Made by a program: the position numbers and the translations under genes | In this document: one piece after another, positions 26,320 through 35,087 of the stretch | Layout: each line of letters begins with the position of its first letter | How positions within the stretch are numbered: position 1 is the stretch's first letter | Source of the DNA: Ruegeria_C sp041537905 | GTDB lineage: Bacteria > Pseudomonadota > Alphaproteobacteria > Rhodobacterales > Rhodobacteraceae | Assembly (NCBI RefSeq): GCF_041537905.1 | Contig: NZ_JBGRUO010000013.1 | Location: 62,001-126,000, forward strand | Length of the DNA: 64,000 nucleotides | Direction of reading: 5' to 3' | The notes under the pieces: model-generated | Told to the model about the DNA's origin: nothing | Databases searched by the model: none | Seen by the model: the letters and a program-made list of their open reading frames with translations, nothing else

Positions 26320-27690
26320 TTATTCGGCGGGCACGCTTTGCGCGTCCGCGCCACCCCGACCAGCCGCGATCAATGCGCGACGCGCCAGGGCATAATTGTC
26401 TTCGCCACCCGCGCGCTTGGCCTGCCGGTCGTCGAGGATATGTTCAACAGCGTCCAGTCGCCCGGCGCGCAGACCGGAATCGATGGTGAGGCGTTCAAAC
26501 ACATCCCGCTGGGCATGTGAACCACCTGCGAGGTGCATTTTGTCGCGGGCTGTCAACAGGTTATCGAAGGCTTCGCCATAGCGGCCCTCGCCAAAGGCAC
26601 AAAGCCCGTTGGCCGCCGCAACACCCGGATCGGCCATGCGGCGCGAAACATCGCAGTCGCTGCGCTGCGCGTCGGCGTGAATGCGTGCCAGCATGCGCGC
26701 GCTGGCGTCGCCGCGCTCGGTGCCGGTCAGGGCAAGCAAATAGTGCAGATCGGCAAAGATCAGGCAGCCATCCTCGGTCCGTGTGGCGCTCAGATCGGCC
26801 AGTTCATCCCAGCGATTGCCGACATTGACGCCCTCCAACTCCAGTCGCATCAAGAGCGAAGTCGCATTCGAGATATCGCGGTAATCGTCGGTACGGTCCT
26901 TGCGGATCTCGGCATCATACAACTCCATCACCCGATCCACTTGCCCCAGGTCGAGATGCATCAGCGCCTTGTGCCACCACACATGATAGCGGAAATTGTT
27001 GCAATGCGCCCAGGCGGACTCGCGGCCCGACAGCCATTCCAGCCCGGTCTTGGCATTGCCCGTCATGTCATGCACATGCGCCACAGCGTGTAGACCCCAG
27101 GCATCGTCGGATACCATCCACAGCGCCTGGCGACCTGCGATCTCGGCCTTTTCATAAGCGCCGGTTTCTTCCAGCGAAAACGCGTGGCAGCCCAGCAGGT
27201 ACCCACGCCCGGCATGGTCGGGGGCATAGGCGGGCATCACCCGTTCGATCGAGCGGCGCATGCCTTCGGAATCGCCTAGCACAAAGCGGCACGCATGGCT
27301 GAGTTTCATCGCGAGCGTATCGTCAGGATGATCGCGCAGCACTGCCTCGAAGGTCTGCACGGCTTCGATCTGGTTGCGGTTCAGCCACAGCCGCAGCGCC
27401 TCGACATATTTCTGCTCGCGCAAAGTGATTGAGCCATGCCGCGCGGCATCTTCGGCAAGGGTCAGCGCCTCGGCGGCGGTTGCCATCAGTTCGCGGCGTC
27501 CCAGCAGCGACAGGAACATCCCCTTGACCGCATGACCGAGCGCAAAATCGGGCTCCAGCGTCAAGACCTTGCCCAGATGCTCGGGGGTGACCGCCGCATG
27601 CGCCAGGAAGCCCAGAAGAACGCCATCCCATGCCTCGGCGCTGTCCGCGCGTGTCAGGCTGTTCATCTGTCCAAAAACGTCTTGTTTCAT
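26320..27690 (-). CDS. Tetratricopeptide repeat protein (TTC38-like)
   Basis: A 456-residue cytoplasmic protein made of helical repeats, resembling the bacterial homologues of tetratricopeptide repeat protein 38. Repeats are seen in LGHAVKGMFLSLLGRRELMA-like segments, in AETAGYL... regions and in GHAFSLEETGAYEKAEIAGRQAL-like helices, and LHAVAHVHDMTGNAKTGLEWL is the best conserved block. The start at the ATG at 27690 is chosen over a GTG four codons earlier; an ATG eight codons later is possible. Function is unknown; position ahead of opgC suggests a cell-envelope context but is not proof. Confidence 0.78.
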   Translation of the reverse strand: MKQDVFGQMNSLTRADSAEAWDGVLLGFLAHAAVTPEHLGKVLTLEPDFALGHAVKGMFLSLLGRRELMATAAEALTLAEDAARHGSITLREQKYVEALRLWLNRNQIEAVQTFEAVLRDHPDDTLAMKLSHACRFVLGDSEGMRRSIERVMPAYAPDHAGRGYLLGCHAFSLEETGAYEKAEIAGRQALWMVSDDAWGLHAVAHVHDMTGNAKTGLEWLSGRESAWAHCNNFRYHVWWHKALMHLDLGQVDRVMELYDAEIRKDRTDDYRDISNATSLLMRLELEGVNVGNRWDELADLSATRTEDGCLIFADLHYLLALTGTERGDASARMLARIHADAQRSDCDVSRRMADPGVAAANGLCAFGEGRYGEAFDNLLTARDKMHLAGGSHAQRDVFERLTIDSGLRAGRLDAVEHILDDRQAKRAGGEDNYALARRALIAAGRGGADAQSVPAE

Positions 27691-27810
27691 GCCGGGGTCC
27701 ACTGTGTAATTTTTCGTAAGGCTACCATTGCCTTAGCAAACTCTATTCATCGCCTGTAACAGTATCGACCTTGCTCGCGAATTGGTGAAACGACGTGTGC
27801 CAAAAACGCG

Positions 27811-27832
27811 AAAAAATCCGCCGATAAGGCGG
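27811..27832 (-). terminator. Intrinsic terminator of the CoA-transferase operon
   Basis: On the minus strand CCGCC-TTATC-GGCGG is followed by ATTTTTT, a classic Rho-independent terminator, 40 bases after the CoA-transferase stop. The rest of 27691-27871 holds the TPR gene's upstream region, without a recognisable promoter. Confidence 0.75.
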
Positions 27833-27871
27833 CATGTTTCAGCCGAACGCCGCCAAAACAGGCAATGTGTT

Positions 27872-29056
27872 TCAATCGTCGAAGGGTGTGTCGCTGCGTA
27901 ACACTTGATTGGTATCGGCATCGAAGACCGGCGGCGCGCGGCGATAAGTGACCGGGGTGCGGGACAGTTTCAGCGGATTGCCAATCAGATCAACGGGGCC
28001 AGGCCCGGCTGGCAATGTCAGACGCATGTCGCGGGCCGCCACCTGATCGGTGGCAAAGACCTGATCAAGCGTCTGCACCGGACCGACCGGAACCTTGACC
28101 GCCTCCAGCCCCGCGATCACCTCGGCGCTGCTGTGCTGGCGCAGCGCAGGCCGGAGAACGGCGTTCAGTGAGTCGCGATGCTCCAGACGTTGGGGGTTGG
28201 TAGCGAATCGCGGATCTTCGGGCAGCTCGGGATGGTCGATGAAGGCGCAGAAGCGTCGGAACTGGGAATCGTTGCCGACCGCCAGAATCACGTGGCCGTC
28301 AGCGGTTTCATACACCTCGTAGGGCACGATATTGGGGTGCCCGTTGCCGCGCCTTTGGGGCGCTTCACCCGTGGTCAGATAGTTCACGCCTTCGTTGATC
28401 AGCCAGGCGATCTGCGAATCCACCAGCGCGATGTCGATCTGCTGGCCCTCGCCGGTGCGCTCCTTGTGGCGCAGGGCGGCCAGAATACCCACGGTGGCGT
28501 ACATACCGCACATCACATCCGCGATGCCGACGCCCACTTTCATCGGGCGGCCCTCGGGATCGCCGGTCAGCGACATGATGCCGCCATAGCCCTGTGCCAT
28601 CAGGTCATAACCCGGCTTCGAGGCGTTGGGGCCGGTCTGTCCGAAACCCGATATGGAACAATAGACAAGCCCCGGCAGTTCAGGCGAGAGCGTGGCATAA
28701 TCCAGTCCGTATTTTGCCAGCCCGCCGGGTTTGAAATTCTCGATCAGGATATCGGCCTCAGCCGCCAGCCGCCTGATGGTGGTCTGCCCTTCGGAGGTGG
28801 TGATATCAACGGCCACAGATTTCTTGTTGCGGTTGGCGGCCATGAAATAAGCGCTGAGATCGCTGGGATTGCCATCGGCATCCTTGGCATAGGGCGGGCC
28901 CCATTGCCGCGTATCATCTCCGCCCGTTGCGGGGTTTTCGATCTTGAGCACGCTGGCCCCCAGATCACCCAGCAGCTGCGTGCAGGTTGGCCCGGCCAGA
29001 ATGCGGCTGAGGTCCAGAACCTTGACCCCGCTCAATGCGCCTTCAGATACGGCCAT
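27872..29056 (-). CDS. CaiB/BaiF (class III) CoA transferase
   Basis: A 394-residue family III CoA transferase, which moves CoA between carboxylic acids through an aspartyl-anhydride. Visible features are SGVKVLDLSRILAGPTCTQ, LGDLGASVLKIENP, YFMAANRNKKSVAVDI, and KPGYDLMAQGYGGIMSLTG with the catalytic Asp in the YDLMAQ segment. GAGGG precedes two adjacent ATG codons; I chose the second (29056). Its start overlaps the end of the ThDP enzyme by 14 bp, so the two are coupled. Pairing suggests that the two act in one acid-degrading route, but it does not match the formyl-CoA/oxalyl-CoA pair closely. Confidence 0.87.
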   Translation of the reverse strand: MAVSEGALSGVKVLDLSRILAGPTCTQLLGDLGASVLKIENPATGGDDTRQWGPPYAKDADGNPSDLSAYFMAANRNKKSVAVDITTSEGQTTIRRLAAEADILIENFKPGGLAKYGLDYATLSPELPGLVYCSISGFGQTGPNASKPGYDLMAQGYGGIMSLTGDPEGRPMKVGVGIADVMCGMYATVGILAALRHKERTGEGQQIDIALVDSQIAWLINEGVNYLTTGEAPQRRGNGHPNIVPYEVYETADGHVILAVGNDSQFRRFCAFIDHPELPEDPRFATNPQRLEHRDSLNAVLRPALRQHSSAEVIAGLEAVKVPVGPVQTLDQVFATDQVAARDMRLTLPAGPGPVDLIGNPLKLSRTPVTYRRAPPVFDADTNQVLRSDTPFDD

Positions 29057-30662
29057 CATAACCCTCGCGCTCAATCTCGGCTGCGATCACGGTGAAGCGG
29101 TCGGCGTTTTGCGCCGCCTCAAGCGCGGCGCGCAGTTCCGCGCGGTTGCGCACGGTATGGCCGTTGCCGCCAAAGGCGCGCCCGATGGCTGCGAAATCAT
29201 GGTGTCCGAAATCCACGCCCCGGTTTGTCATCTGCCGCCCCCGCTGTTTCAACTCGATCAAAGCGAGGCTGGCATCCACGAAGACCAGAAAAATCGGGTT
29301 GCCGCCGAGTTCTGCGGCGGTCGAAAGCTCTCCGGCCACCATCAGAAAGCCAGCATCGCCGGAAAAGCTGATCACGTGTCGGTCCGGTTCGGCGAGTTTC
29401 AACCCGATCGCCATGGGCACCGCGCAACCCATCGTGCACAGCGCCGAGGACTGGATCAGCCCGCGCGGTTCGCAGCAGCCCCACATCTGGCTGAGCAGGA
29501 TGCGATGCGCCCCGCTATCGGCGGTGGCCAGCGTCGTGTCCGGCAAGGTGGCGCAGGTCTCGGCAATCACAGCTGCCGGTCCCCATTCGTCATCGGCGGG
29601 GAAGGCCGCAGCCAGCGCGTGTCGGGCCGCATCGGGTTCATTCCCGGGCCATGTCGGGCGTGCCGGGATGCCCTTGGCAAGGACCTCCAGCGTGGCGGCG
29701 GTGTCGGCTACGAGGTTCACCCCGGCCTGATGCATATAGTGATCGTTGGGCACCGCCGCGATATCAATGACATTCTGCGTGGCCGGGTCCCAGATCTCGC
29801 GCCAGCCGGGGCGCATCTCGATCGGGTCATAGCCGATGCAAAGCACCAGATCCGCACCTTGCACCAAGGGCACAAGATGGCTGTCGGCCAGCGGCGACAG
29901 GCCCGCGCCGCCCAGGCAAAGCGGATGGTCTTCGGGGATCACGCCCTTGGCCTTGTAGCTGGTCACGAAGGGAATGCCGAAATGTTCCAGAAAGGCACGG
30001 GTCACGCAGGCAGACCCGTCATAAAGCACATCCAGCCCGATGATCGCGATGGGCCGCTCGCTGCTCGTCAGCCATTTGCGCGCCTGTTCCACCTCGGTGC
30101 CGCAGGGAGCAACCGGGGCTGCGGGCGCAAGGCGGCGCAGGCGCGAGGGGGTGACCTGCGCATCAGCGACCGAGATCGGCACGTCGATATGGACCGGGCC
30201 GCAGCGCTGTTGCATTGCCAGCGACACCGCCTTGTCGGCCACGGTATCGGCGCCTTTGGCGGTCATCCGGAACGTGCCCTTGGTGATCGGGCGGAACACC
30301 TCCTGGTGGTCCATCACCTGATGAGTGTAGGTCAGCGCCTCATCGGCATCGACGCAGCCGGTCAGCACGATCATCGGCACCCGGTCCTGCTGCGCGTTGG
30401 CGACCACGTTGATCCCATTCATCGCGCCTGGCCCCAGTGTGGCAAGCAGGATGGCAGGCGCGCCGTCTCGGTGATGTACCGCCTCGCCCATGAAGCCCGC
30501 CGCATTCTCGTGCTTGGCCAGATGGAAGGTGATCCCGGCCTTTTCCAGCGCATCGACCAGCGTCAGCACTTCGCCCCCCGGCATCCCAAACGCGTGGCGG
30601 CATCCCGCCTCGTAAAGCCTGCGGGCCAGAAGGTCAGCGGCGCGAATGGTCTGGTTCTGCAT
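29043..30662 (-). CDS. Thiamine diphosphate enzyme, acetolactate-synthase-like
   Basis: A 539-residue ThDP enzyme with the three domains of the acetohydroxyacid synthase family. The N-terminal PYR domain shows HAFGMPGGEVL and the catalytic Glu in HENAAGFMGEAV; the middle domain follows; the PP domain has SFSGDAGFLM (GDG-type motif, here GDA) and an Asn/Asp region in FVDASLALIELKQ. In most members the motif reads GDGxx(N)N; here the usual Asn appears replaced by Asp/Ser, so Mg and ThDP binding deserves checking. GGAG lies 8 bases before the ATG at 30662. It is not a housekeeping IlvB, and the substrate is unknown. Confidence 0.83.
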   Translation of the reverse strand: MQNQTIRAADLLARRLYEAGCRHAFGMPGGEVLTLVDALEKAGITFHLAKHENAAGFMGEAVHHRDGAPAILLATLGPGAMNGINVVANAQQDRVPMIVLTGCVDADEALTYTHQVMDHQEVFRPITKGTFRMTAKGADTVADKAVSLAMQQRCGPVHIDVPISVADAQVTPSRLRRLAPAAPVAPCGTEVEQARKWLTSSERPIAIIGLDVLYDGSACVTRAFLEHFGIPFVTSYKAKGVIPEDHPLCLGGAGLSPLADSHLVPLVQGADLVLCIGYDPIEMRPGWREIWDPATQNVIDIAAVPNDHYMHQAGVNLVADTAATLEVLAKGIPARPTWPGNEPDAARHALAAAFPADDEWGPAAVIAETCATLPDTTLATADSGAHRILLSQMWGCCEPRGLIQSSALCTMGCAVPMAIGLKLAEPDRHVISFSGDAGFLMVAGELSTAAELGGNPIFLVFVDASLALIELKQRGRQMTNRGVDFGHHDFAAIGRAFGGNGHTVRNRAELRAALEAAQNADRFTVIAAEIEREGYDGRI

Positions 30663-30730
30663 CGAGGGGTCTCCGAACAAACTTTGAGCGGAGATTGCGC
30701 GTTGCGCGCCCGGAGGCAAGTGGAATCACG

Positions 30731-31204
30731 TCACTGTGACGTCGCAGCAGACTTGGCGATGGTGTCAAAGCGGCCATCCAGCTCTTGTCCGATGGCCTGC
30801 AATTCGCTGCCACCCTCTGCATAGGGAGCAAAGACAAAGGACGGTGTTTTGTAGGACAGCGTGGCCGTCCCGTCCGCATTTTCGGTCACATAGAGCCGGA
30901 TCGGCGCTTCGATCATCGCCGCGGTCGAGGTGTTCAGGACGCGCACCGCAAAATCGTTATTGAAGACCCCAATGACGCGATTTCCGGGTATGGTGATGCC
31001 GCGCGACGCTGCCGCCTTGGTTGGCCCGGCCTGGGTCACGACGATCAGCCCGTTCTCTTTCACCGCAGCTTTTACATCATCGACAAGCTGGTCGTAGGAT
31101 TTGCCGGTCGGCAGCACCGCCCATCCCTCGCGCGCAGCCATATCTTTTGCATGAGCTATGGTGGCTGCCCCCAGCGCGACAACAAGACAAGCGATTCTGA
31201 GCAT
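30731..31204 (-). CDS. DUF302 protein, periplasmic
   Basis: A 157-residue protein with a signal peptide (MLRIACLVVALGAATIAHA) and one DUF302 domain: KSYDQLVDDVKAAVKENGLIVV, RVIGVFNNDFAVRVL and EAPIRLYVTE. DUF302 proteins are small alpha/beta proteins, sometimes linked to heme or redox stress; no activity is proven. GGGAG precedes the ATG at 31204. It lies 81 bp after cobF on the same strand. Confidence 0.83.
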   Translation of the reverse strand: MLRIACLVVALGAATIAHAKDMAAREGWAVLPTGKSYDQLVDDVKAAVKENGLIVVTQAGPTKAAASRGITIPGNRVIGVFNNDFAVRVLNTSTAAMIEAPIRLYVTENADGTATLSYKTPSFVFAPYAEGGSELQAIGQELDGRFDTIAKSAATSQ

Positions 31205-31285
31205 GGCATTCTCCCGATCTGTCTCGCCTTGATGCCATGTTACGGGGGCGGGCGGAATCACAATTCCGTGGATCGGACCTCCGGC

Positions 31286-32029
31286 TCAGCCCGTGCGCTT
31301 GCGCAGCAGATAGATATCCATGATCCAGCTATGCTCGGCGCGGGCTGCGGCGCGGGTGTCGATGATCTGCCGGGACACCTCATGCAGCGGGCCATGGATC
31401 AGAATCTGTTCCTGCATCCCGACAAACGCGCCCCACCAGATGTCATAGCGGTCGGGATCGAGTGATTGAAACGAGCATTCACCGTCCAGCATGACGGCGA
31501 CAGAGGTGACCGGATCGGGCCAACCCTCGTCGCGGATGCGGCGTCCGGTTGTGACGATATAGGGCGCGCCCAACTCGTTGATCGGGATTGCGTGGGCGGC
31601 GGTCAGCGCCTGAATGGCGGTGATGCCGGGAATGACCCGGATTGCCGGTTTCGGGTCCAGCCGATCCGCGATGCGCAGCGAACTGTCATAGAGCGAGGGA
31701 TCCCCCCAGATCAGCAGAGCGACGCGCTTTGCGTCCTTGTGGCGCGCGATGGCCTCCTGCCAGCGCCGCGCGATGGCGTCATGCCATTCCTCGACCCCTT
31801 GCAGATAACCGTCATCCGCCCGACGTTTGGGGATGTCGAAATGGGCCAGCGGCGGCGGTGTGGCGCTTAGATCATTGATGATCTGCTCGCGCAGCCCAGC
31901 CAGATCCTCTTTGCCGCTTCCTTTGCGCGGGATCAGGATCAGATCCGCGTCACAGATCGCGCGCGCGCCCTCGCGGGTCACGTGATCCGGGTTGCCAGTG
32001 CCGATGCCGATCAGGAAAAGCTCTTGCAT
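31286..32029 (-). CDS. cobF: Precorrin-6A synthase (deacetylating)
   Basis: CobF methylates C-1 of precorrin-5 and releases acetate during ring contraction in the aerobic B12 pathway. The 247 residues carry the SAM-methyltransferase start LFLIGIGTGNPDHVT and the motif LLIWGDPSLYDS, then VIPGITAIQALTAAH. The ATG at 32029 is preferred; the frame extends 13 codons upstream without a ribosome site. It lies downstream of the riboswitch-controlled permease (60-bp gap), so it may share that control. CobF is found only in the oxygen-dependent pathway. Confidence 0.93.
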   Translation of the reverse strand: MQELFLIGIGTGNPDHVTREGARAICDADLILIPRKGSGKEDLAGLREQIINDLSATPPPLAHFDIPKRRADDGYLQGVEEWHDAIARRWQEAIARHKDAKRVALLIWGDPSLYDSSLRIADRLDPKPAIRVIPGITAIQALTAAHAIPINELGAPYIVTTGRRIRDEGWPDPVTSVAVMLDGECSFQSLDPDRYDIWWGAFVGMQEQILIHGPLHEVSRQIIDTRAAARAEHSWIMDIYLLRKRTG

Positions 32030-32088
32030 AACAGACAATGGCTCCGGCCTGTGTCGAGCCGGAGCCATCCTTTGCAGATTAGATTGGA

Positions 32089-32766
32089 TCAGGCCGCGTG
32101 ATAGAGGCGCGGGGTCACCAGGCCGGAACCCTTCATACCCTTCAGCGACTTGGCACCGGCCAGAACCGCAAGGTCAAAGACCGGCTCGATCAGCACGACC
32201 AGCATATAGGCCAGACCAAAGCTGCCAACGGCGGCCATGTTCTCGGCGCCGAATCCCTGACCGTAGAAGGCCCAGAAGGCGACCCAGGCGATCACGCCGC
32301 CCTGATAGGCTGCCGAGAGCTTCAGAACATCCGTGTAGCCCAGATCGACATAGGCGACGTTCTTCGGCAGCGCGCGCTTGGCCAGCGCATGGATACCAAA
32401 GAGCGGCACCAGCAATGTGGTAATGTTCACGAAATACATCGGCACGTCGCTAGGCGCGAAGAGCAGGCCCTGAATGGCCAGGCCAGCGGCCAGACCAACC
32501 GCAGCGGGCGCGACGCCCAGAATCAGCAGCAATGTGGTGCCCAGAATGAAGTGGACCTCAGAGATACCGACCGGGAAATGCGGCAGCACCTCGAAGAAGA
32601 TAAAGACGCTCAGCGTGGCGGCGATGGAGCGCGCAATGAACGAGGTCGCGGCGCGTTCTTTCAGATCGTCTGCGATCAGTTTCAGAGAATACCCAGCGGC
32701 AGCGGCTGCTGTACCGTAGGCGAAAATCATTTTTGCGCCATGCACGACGCCCGGTTCGATATGCAT
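32089..32766 (-). CDS. CbiM-like cobalt permease, riboswitch controlled
   Basis: A 225-residue protein with about six hydrophobic segments. It begins MHIEPGVVHGAKM, where the N-terminal Met-His matches the metal-binding N-terminus of CbiM/NikM; the later HFPVGISEVHFILGTTLLLI has further histidines. Such proteins are the substrate-specific part of cobalt ECF transporters. No cbiN, cbiQ or cbiO is nearby, so it may function alone or with a remote module. Its SD (AGGAG) lies 9 bases before the ATG, and a cobalamin riboswitch precedes it, which strongly supports cobalt uptake as its role. Confidence 0.85.
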   Translation of the reverse strand: MHIEPGVVHGAKMIFAYGTAAAAAGYSLKLIADDLKERAATSFIARSIAATLSVFIFFEVLPHFPVGISEVHFILGTTLLLILGVAPAAVGLAAGLAIQGLLFAPSDVPMYFVNITTLLVPLFGIHALAKRALPKNVAYVDLGYTDVLKLSAAYQGGVIAWVAFWAFYGQGFGAENMAAVGSFGLAYMLVVLIEPVFDLAVLAGAKSLKGMKGSGLVTPRLYHAA

Positions 32767-32827
32767 TTACTGTCTCCTTCCCGCCATCCCCGGCGGATAC
32801 GCGTGCCGGTTGTCCGGCTGTTTCCAA

Positions 32828-33000
32828 TCACGGCAGGTTTCCTGACTCACGGATCGTCACAAGCGAGGGCCTTCCCGGCGATATGCCAGTGGCGATTGCC
32901 ACGCTTGCTTCCCGATTACAGTTGCGGGGGCAGTCGGGGATTTGCACCCCATTCCCTTTTCCCCGGGCCTTGCGGCCCGAGCACCGTAACCGCACTCTTG
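32828..33000 (-). promoter_or_regulatory. Cobalamin riboswitch upstream of cobalt permease
   Basis: On the minus strand the conserved elements occur in order: AAAAGGGAATGGGGTGC, GACTGCCCCCGCAACTGTAA (the B12 box region) and GTCAGGAAACCTGCC. These match the adenosylcobalamin aptamer. It lies between cobA and the permease. A GCCGG-ACAA-CCGGC hairpin (32805-32818) between aptamer and SD may be the expression platform hiding the ribosome site. It should repress the permease, and perhaps cobF, when B12 is plentiful. Confidence 0.93.
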
Positions 33001-33039
33001 TCTTGCCAGCCCCAATTGCGTCAACCCCAAAAGCGGCAT

Positions 33040-33759
33040 TCATTCGTCGGCGAGCGGCCCATAAAGGATTAACGCTGGCGCGGTGCCGATTTCAGCGGCG
33101 AGTTTTTCCGATAACGCCCCCATCGTCGTCCGATGCAGCGCCTGATCCGGGGTCGAGACGGATTCAGCCAGCAATGCAGGCGTGTCCAGTGGCAGGCCGT
33201 TCGCGTGCAGCGCTTCGACCAGTAGCGGAAAGGTACGCTTGCCCATGAAAATCACCGTGGTGGCCATCGGGTCGGCCAGTGCGGATAGATTCAGATCTTC
33301 GGGCAGCTTGCCGCTCACATCATGGCCGGTGACGAATTGGACCCGCCGGGCGGTCAAACGCCGGGTCAACGGGATGCCCGCCGCTGCCGCTGCCGCGCAG
33401 GCGGATGGAATGCCGGGGATGATTTCGTATCCGATCCCGGCCTCGCGCAGGGCCACCAGCTCTTCCTCCAAGCGTCCGAACATGCCGCCATCGCCGGATT
33501 TCAGTCGCACGACGCGGGCGCCGGTCTGCGCATACTCCACCAGCAGGCGGCTCACATGGTCCTGTTTGGGCGAGGGGCGACCGGCCCGCTTGCCCACCCC
33601 CACCAGATCGGCCTCCTCGCGCGCATGGCTCAGGATCGGGCCGCTGCTTAGGTCGTCGAACAGAACCGCGTCGGCCTGTTGCAGCCGGTCCACCGCCTTG
33701 AGGGTCAGCAGCTCGGGGTCACCGGGGCCGGAACCGACAAAAGACACAAACCCGCTCAT
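33040..33759 (-). CDS. cobA: Uroporphyrinogen-III C-methyltransferase
   Basis: CobA methylates uroporphyrinogen III at C-2 and C-7 to precorrin-2. The 239-residue SUMT has VSFVGSGPGDPELLTLKAV, the motifs VRLKSGDGGMFGR (usual GDPxxFGR) and EIIPGIPSACAAAA, and RRVQFVTGH. In the family the motif is often GDPF; here GDGG is a variation at the cofactor loop. It is single-domain, without the CysG reductase/chelatase part. The start overlaps the cobB stop by 4 bases. Confidence 0.93.
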   Translation of the reverse strand: MSGFVSFVGSGPGDPELLTLKAVDRLQQADAVLFDDLSSGPILSHAREEADLVGVGKRAGRPSPKQDHVSRLLVEYAQTGARVVRLKSGDGGMFGRLEEELVALREAGIGYEIIPGIPSACAAAAAAGIPLTRRLTARRVQFVTGHDVSGKLPEDLNLSALADPMATTVIFMGKRTFPLLVEALHANGLPLDTPALLAESVSTPDQALHRTTMGALSEKLAAEIGTAPALILYGPLADE

Positions 33760-35087
33760 GAGCGCGCCTCGGCGATCAGGTGAAAGAATGTGCCCGTCAC
33801 ATTGCCGCGCAGCGACCCGGTTTGCGGGCCTTCCACACCTTCGGCATCGACCACGCGGGCCAGCGGCGCATCGGGCTGTTCGACAATCGAGGAATAGTGG
33901 AACTCATGCCCGCGTAAGACGGCTCCGGCTTCAAAACCGGGCATTGGCGCGGTCAGAGTGGCCTTGCGGTAGCCAAGATTGAACTTGCGCTTCTCATAAG
34001 AGGTCACCAGCCCGAGCAACCCCGCCATCTCGTGTCGGTTGCCCTCCTTGTCGATCAGCGCCTCACCCAATGCCATGTAGCCCCCGCACTCGCCGTGTAC
34101 CGGTTTGGTTTCGGCATGTCTGCGCAGGCCGGTCAGATAGATCTGCGCCCCCGCAAGCCTGCCCGCATGCAGTTCCGGGTAGCCGCCGGGCAACCAGACC
34201 AGATCGGCATCTGTTGCCGGGGCCTCGTCACCCAACGGCGAGAATGGCAGAATCTCCGCCCCTGCCGCACGCCATCCTTCCAGCAGATGCGGGTAGGTGA
34301 AGGAAAACGCAGCATCGCGGGCCAAGGCGATCCGTTGCGCCGGAGGACGCGGCAGCGCGGCTGACGATGGCCCCTTGGGGCTTGAGGAAGACGCGGCCCC
34401 CTTGATCGCCTCCAGATCGACATGTTCGCGCAAAAACGCCGCATAGCCCGCGATGGCGCTTTCCAGGTCGGGATGCTCCACTGCCTGGATCAGACCCAGA
34501 TGCCGTTCGGGCAGCGTCAGGTCGCCCCGGCGCGGCAGCACGCCCAGAACCGGCAGGCCCGCGCGCTCCATGCCCAGCCGCGTCAGACGTTCGTGGCGCG
34601 GGCTGGCGCAGCGGTTCAGGATCACACCGGCAAAGGGCAGGTCCGGGTTATACATCCGAAATCCCAGCGCCGTGGCCGCCGCCGATTGCGCCTGACCGCC
34701 CACATCCAGCACCAGCACAACCGGCCAGCCCATACGCAACGCGGTCTCGGCGCTGGTGCCGTGGCCGGTCTCTCCGGGCTTTGCCACCCCGTCGAACAAC
34801 CCCATGGAGCCTTCGGCCACCACTATGTCGGCCCCCGCCACCTGCGCCGCGATGCCGCCCAGCAGCGTCTCGTCCATTGCCCATGTATCGAGGTTTAAAG
34901 ACGCGCGTTTCGCCGCCGCCAGATGAAAGGCCGGGTCGATATAATCCGGCCCGCTCTTGAACGGCTGCACTGCCAGACCGTCTTCGGCCAGCGCCCTGAG
35001 CAGTCCCAGCATCACCGTGGTCTTGCCGGTCCCCGATGAGGGCGCCGAGATCAGCAGGCCGGGAGGGTTTGTCATCGCCTCAGTCAT
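33756..35087 (-). CDS. cobB: Cobyrinic acid a,c-diamide synthase
   Basis: CobB amidates the a and c side chains of (hydrogeno)cobyrinic acid, using glutamine and ATP. The 443-residue protein has the ATPase P-loop LLISAPSSGTGKTTVM at the N-terminus, DYIDPAFHL, and the glutamine amidotransferase domain with the catalytic Cys in VHGECGGYMALG. I start at the ATG at 35087, which has GGAG 8 bases upstream; another ATG is four codons later. It overlaps cobM by 8 bases. The linker near residues 240-270 is low in complexity (SSSSPKGPSS). Confidence 0.93.
   Translation of the reverse strand: MTEAMTNPPGLLISAPSSGTGKTTVMLGLLRALAEDGLAVQPFKSGPDYIDPAFHLAAAKRASLNLDTWAMDETLLGGIAAQVAGADIVVAEGSMGLFDGVAKPGETGHGTSAETALRMGWPVVLVLDVGGQAQSAAATALGFRMYNPDLPFAGVILNRCASPRHERLTRLGMERAGLPVLGVLPRRGDLTLPERHLGLIQAVEHPDLESAIAGYAAFLREHVDLEAIKGAASSSSPKGPSSAALPRPPAQRIALARDAAFSFTYPHLLEGWRAAGAEILPFSPLGDEAPATDADLVWLPGGYPELHAGRLAGAQIYLTGLRRHAETKPVHGECGGYMALGEALIDKEGNRHEMAGLLGLVTSYEKRKFNLGYRKATLTAPMPGFEAGAVLRGHEFHYSSIVEQPDAPLARVVDAEGVEGPQTGSLRGNVTGTFFHLIAEARS

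Noticed and set aside
29043..30662. Oxalyl-CoA decarboxylase or sulfoacetaldehyde acetyltransferase identity
   Set aside because: Despite the CoA transferase next door, the N-terminal motifs (HAFGMPGGEVL, HENAAGFMGEAV) fit the general acetolactate-synthase group better and no Oxc- or Xsc-specific segment is seen.
28944..30824. 626-residue plus-strand frame over the ThDP enzyme
   Set aside because: It has no recognisable domain and mirrors a gene with strong homology on the minus strand.
33040..33759. CobA as an inactive gene because of GDGG in place of GDPF
   Set aside because: All other SUMT motifs and the operon position are intact; the loop variation alone does not show loss of function.
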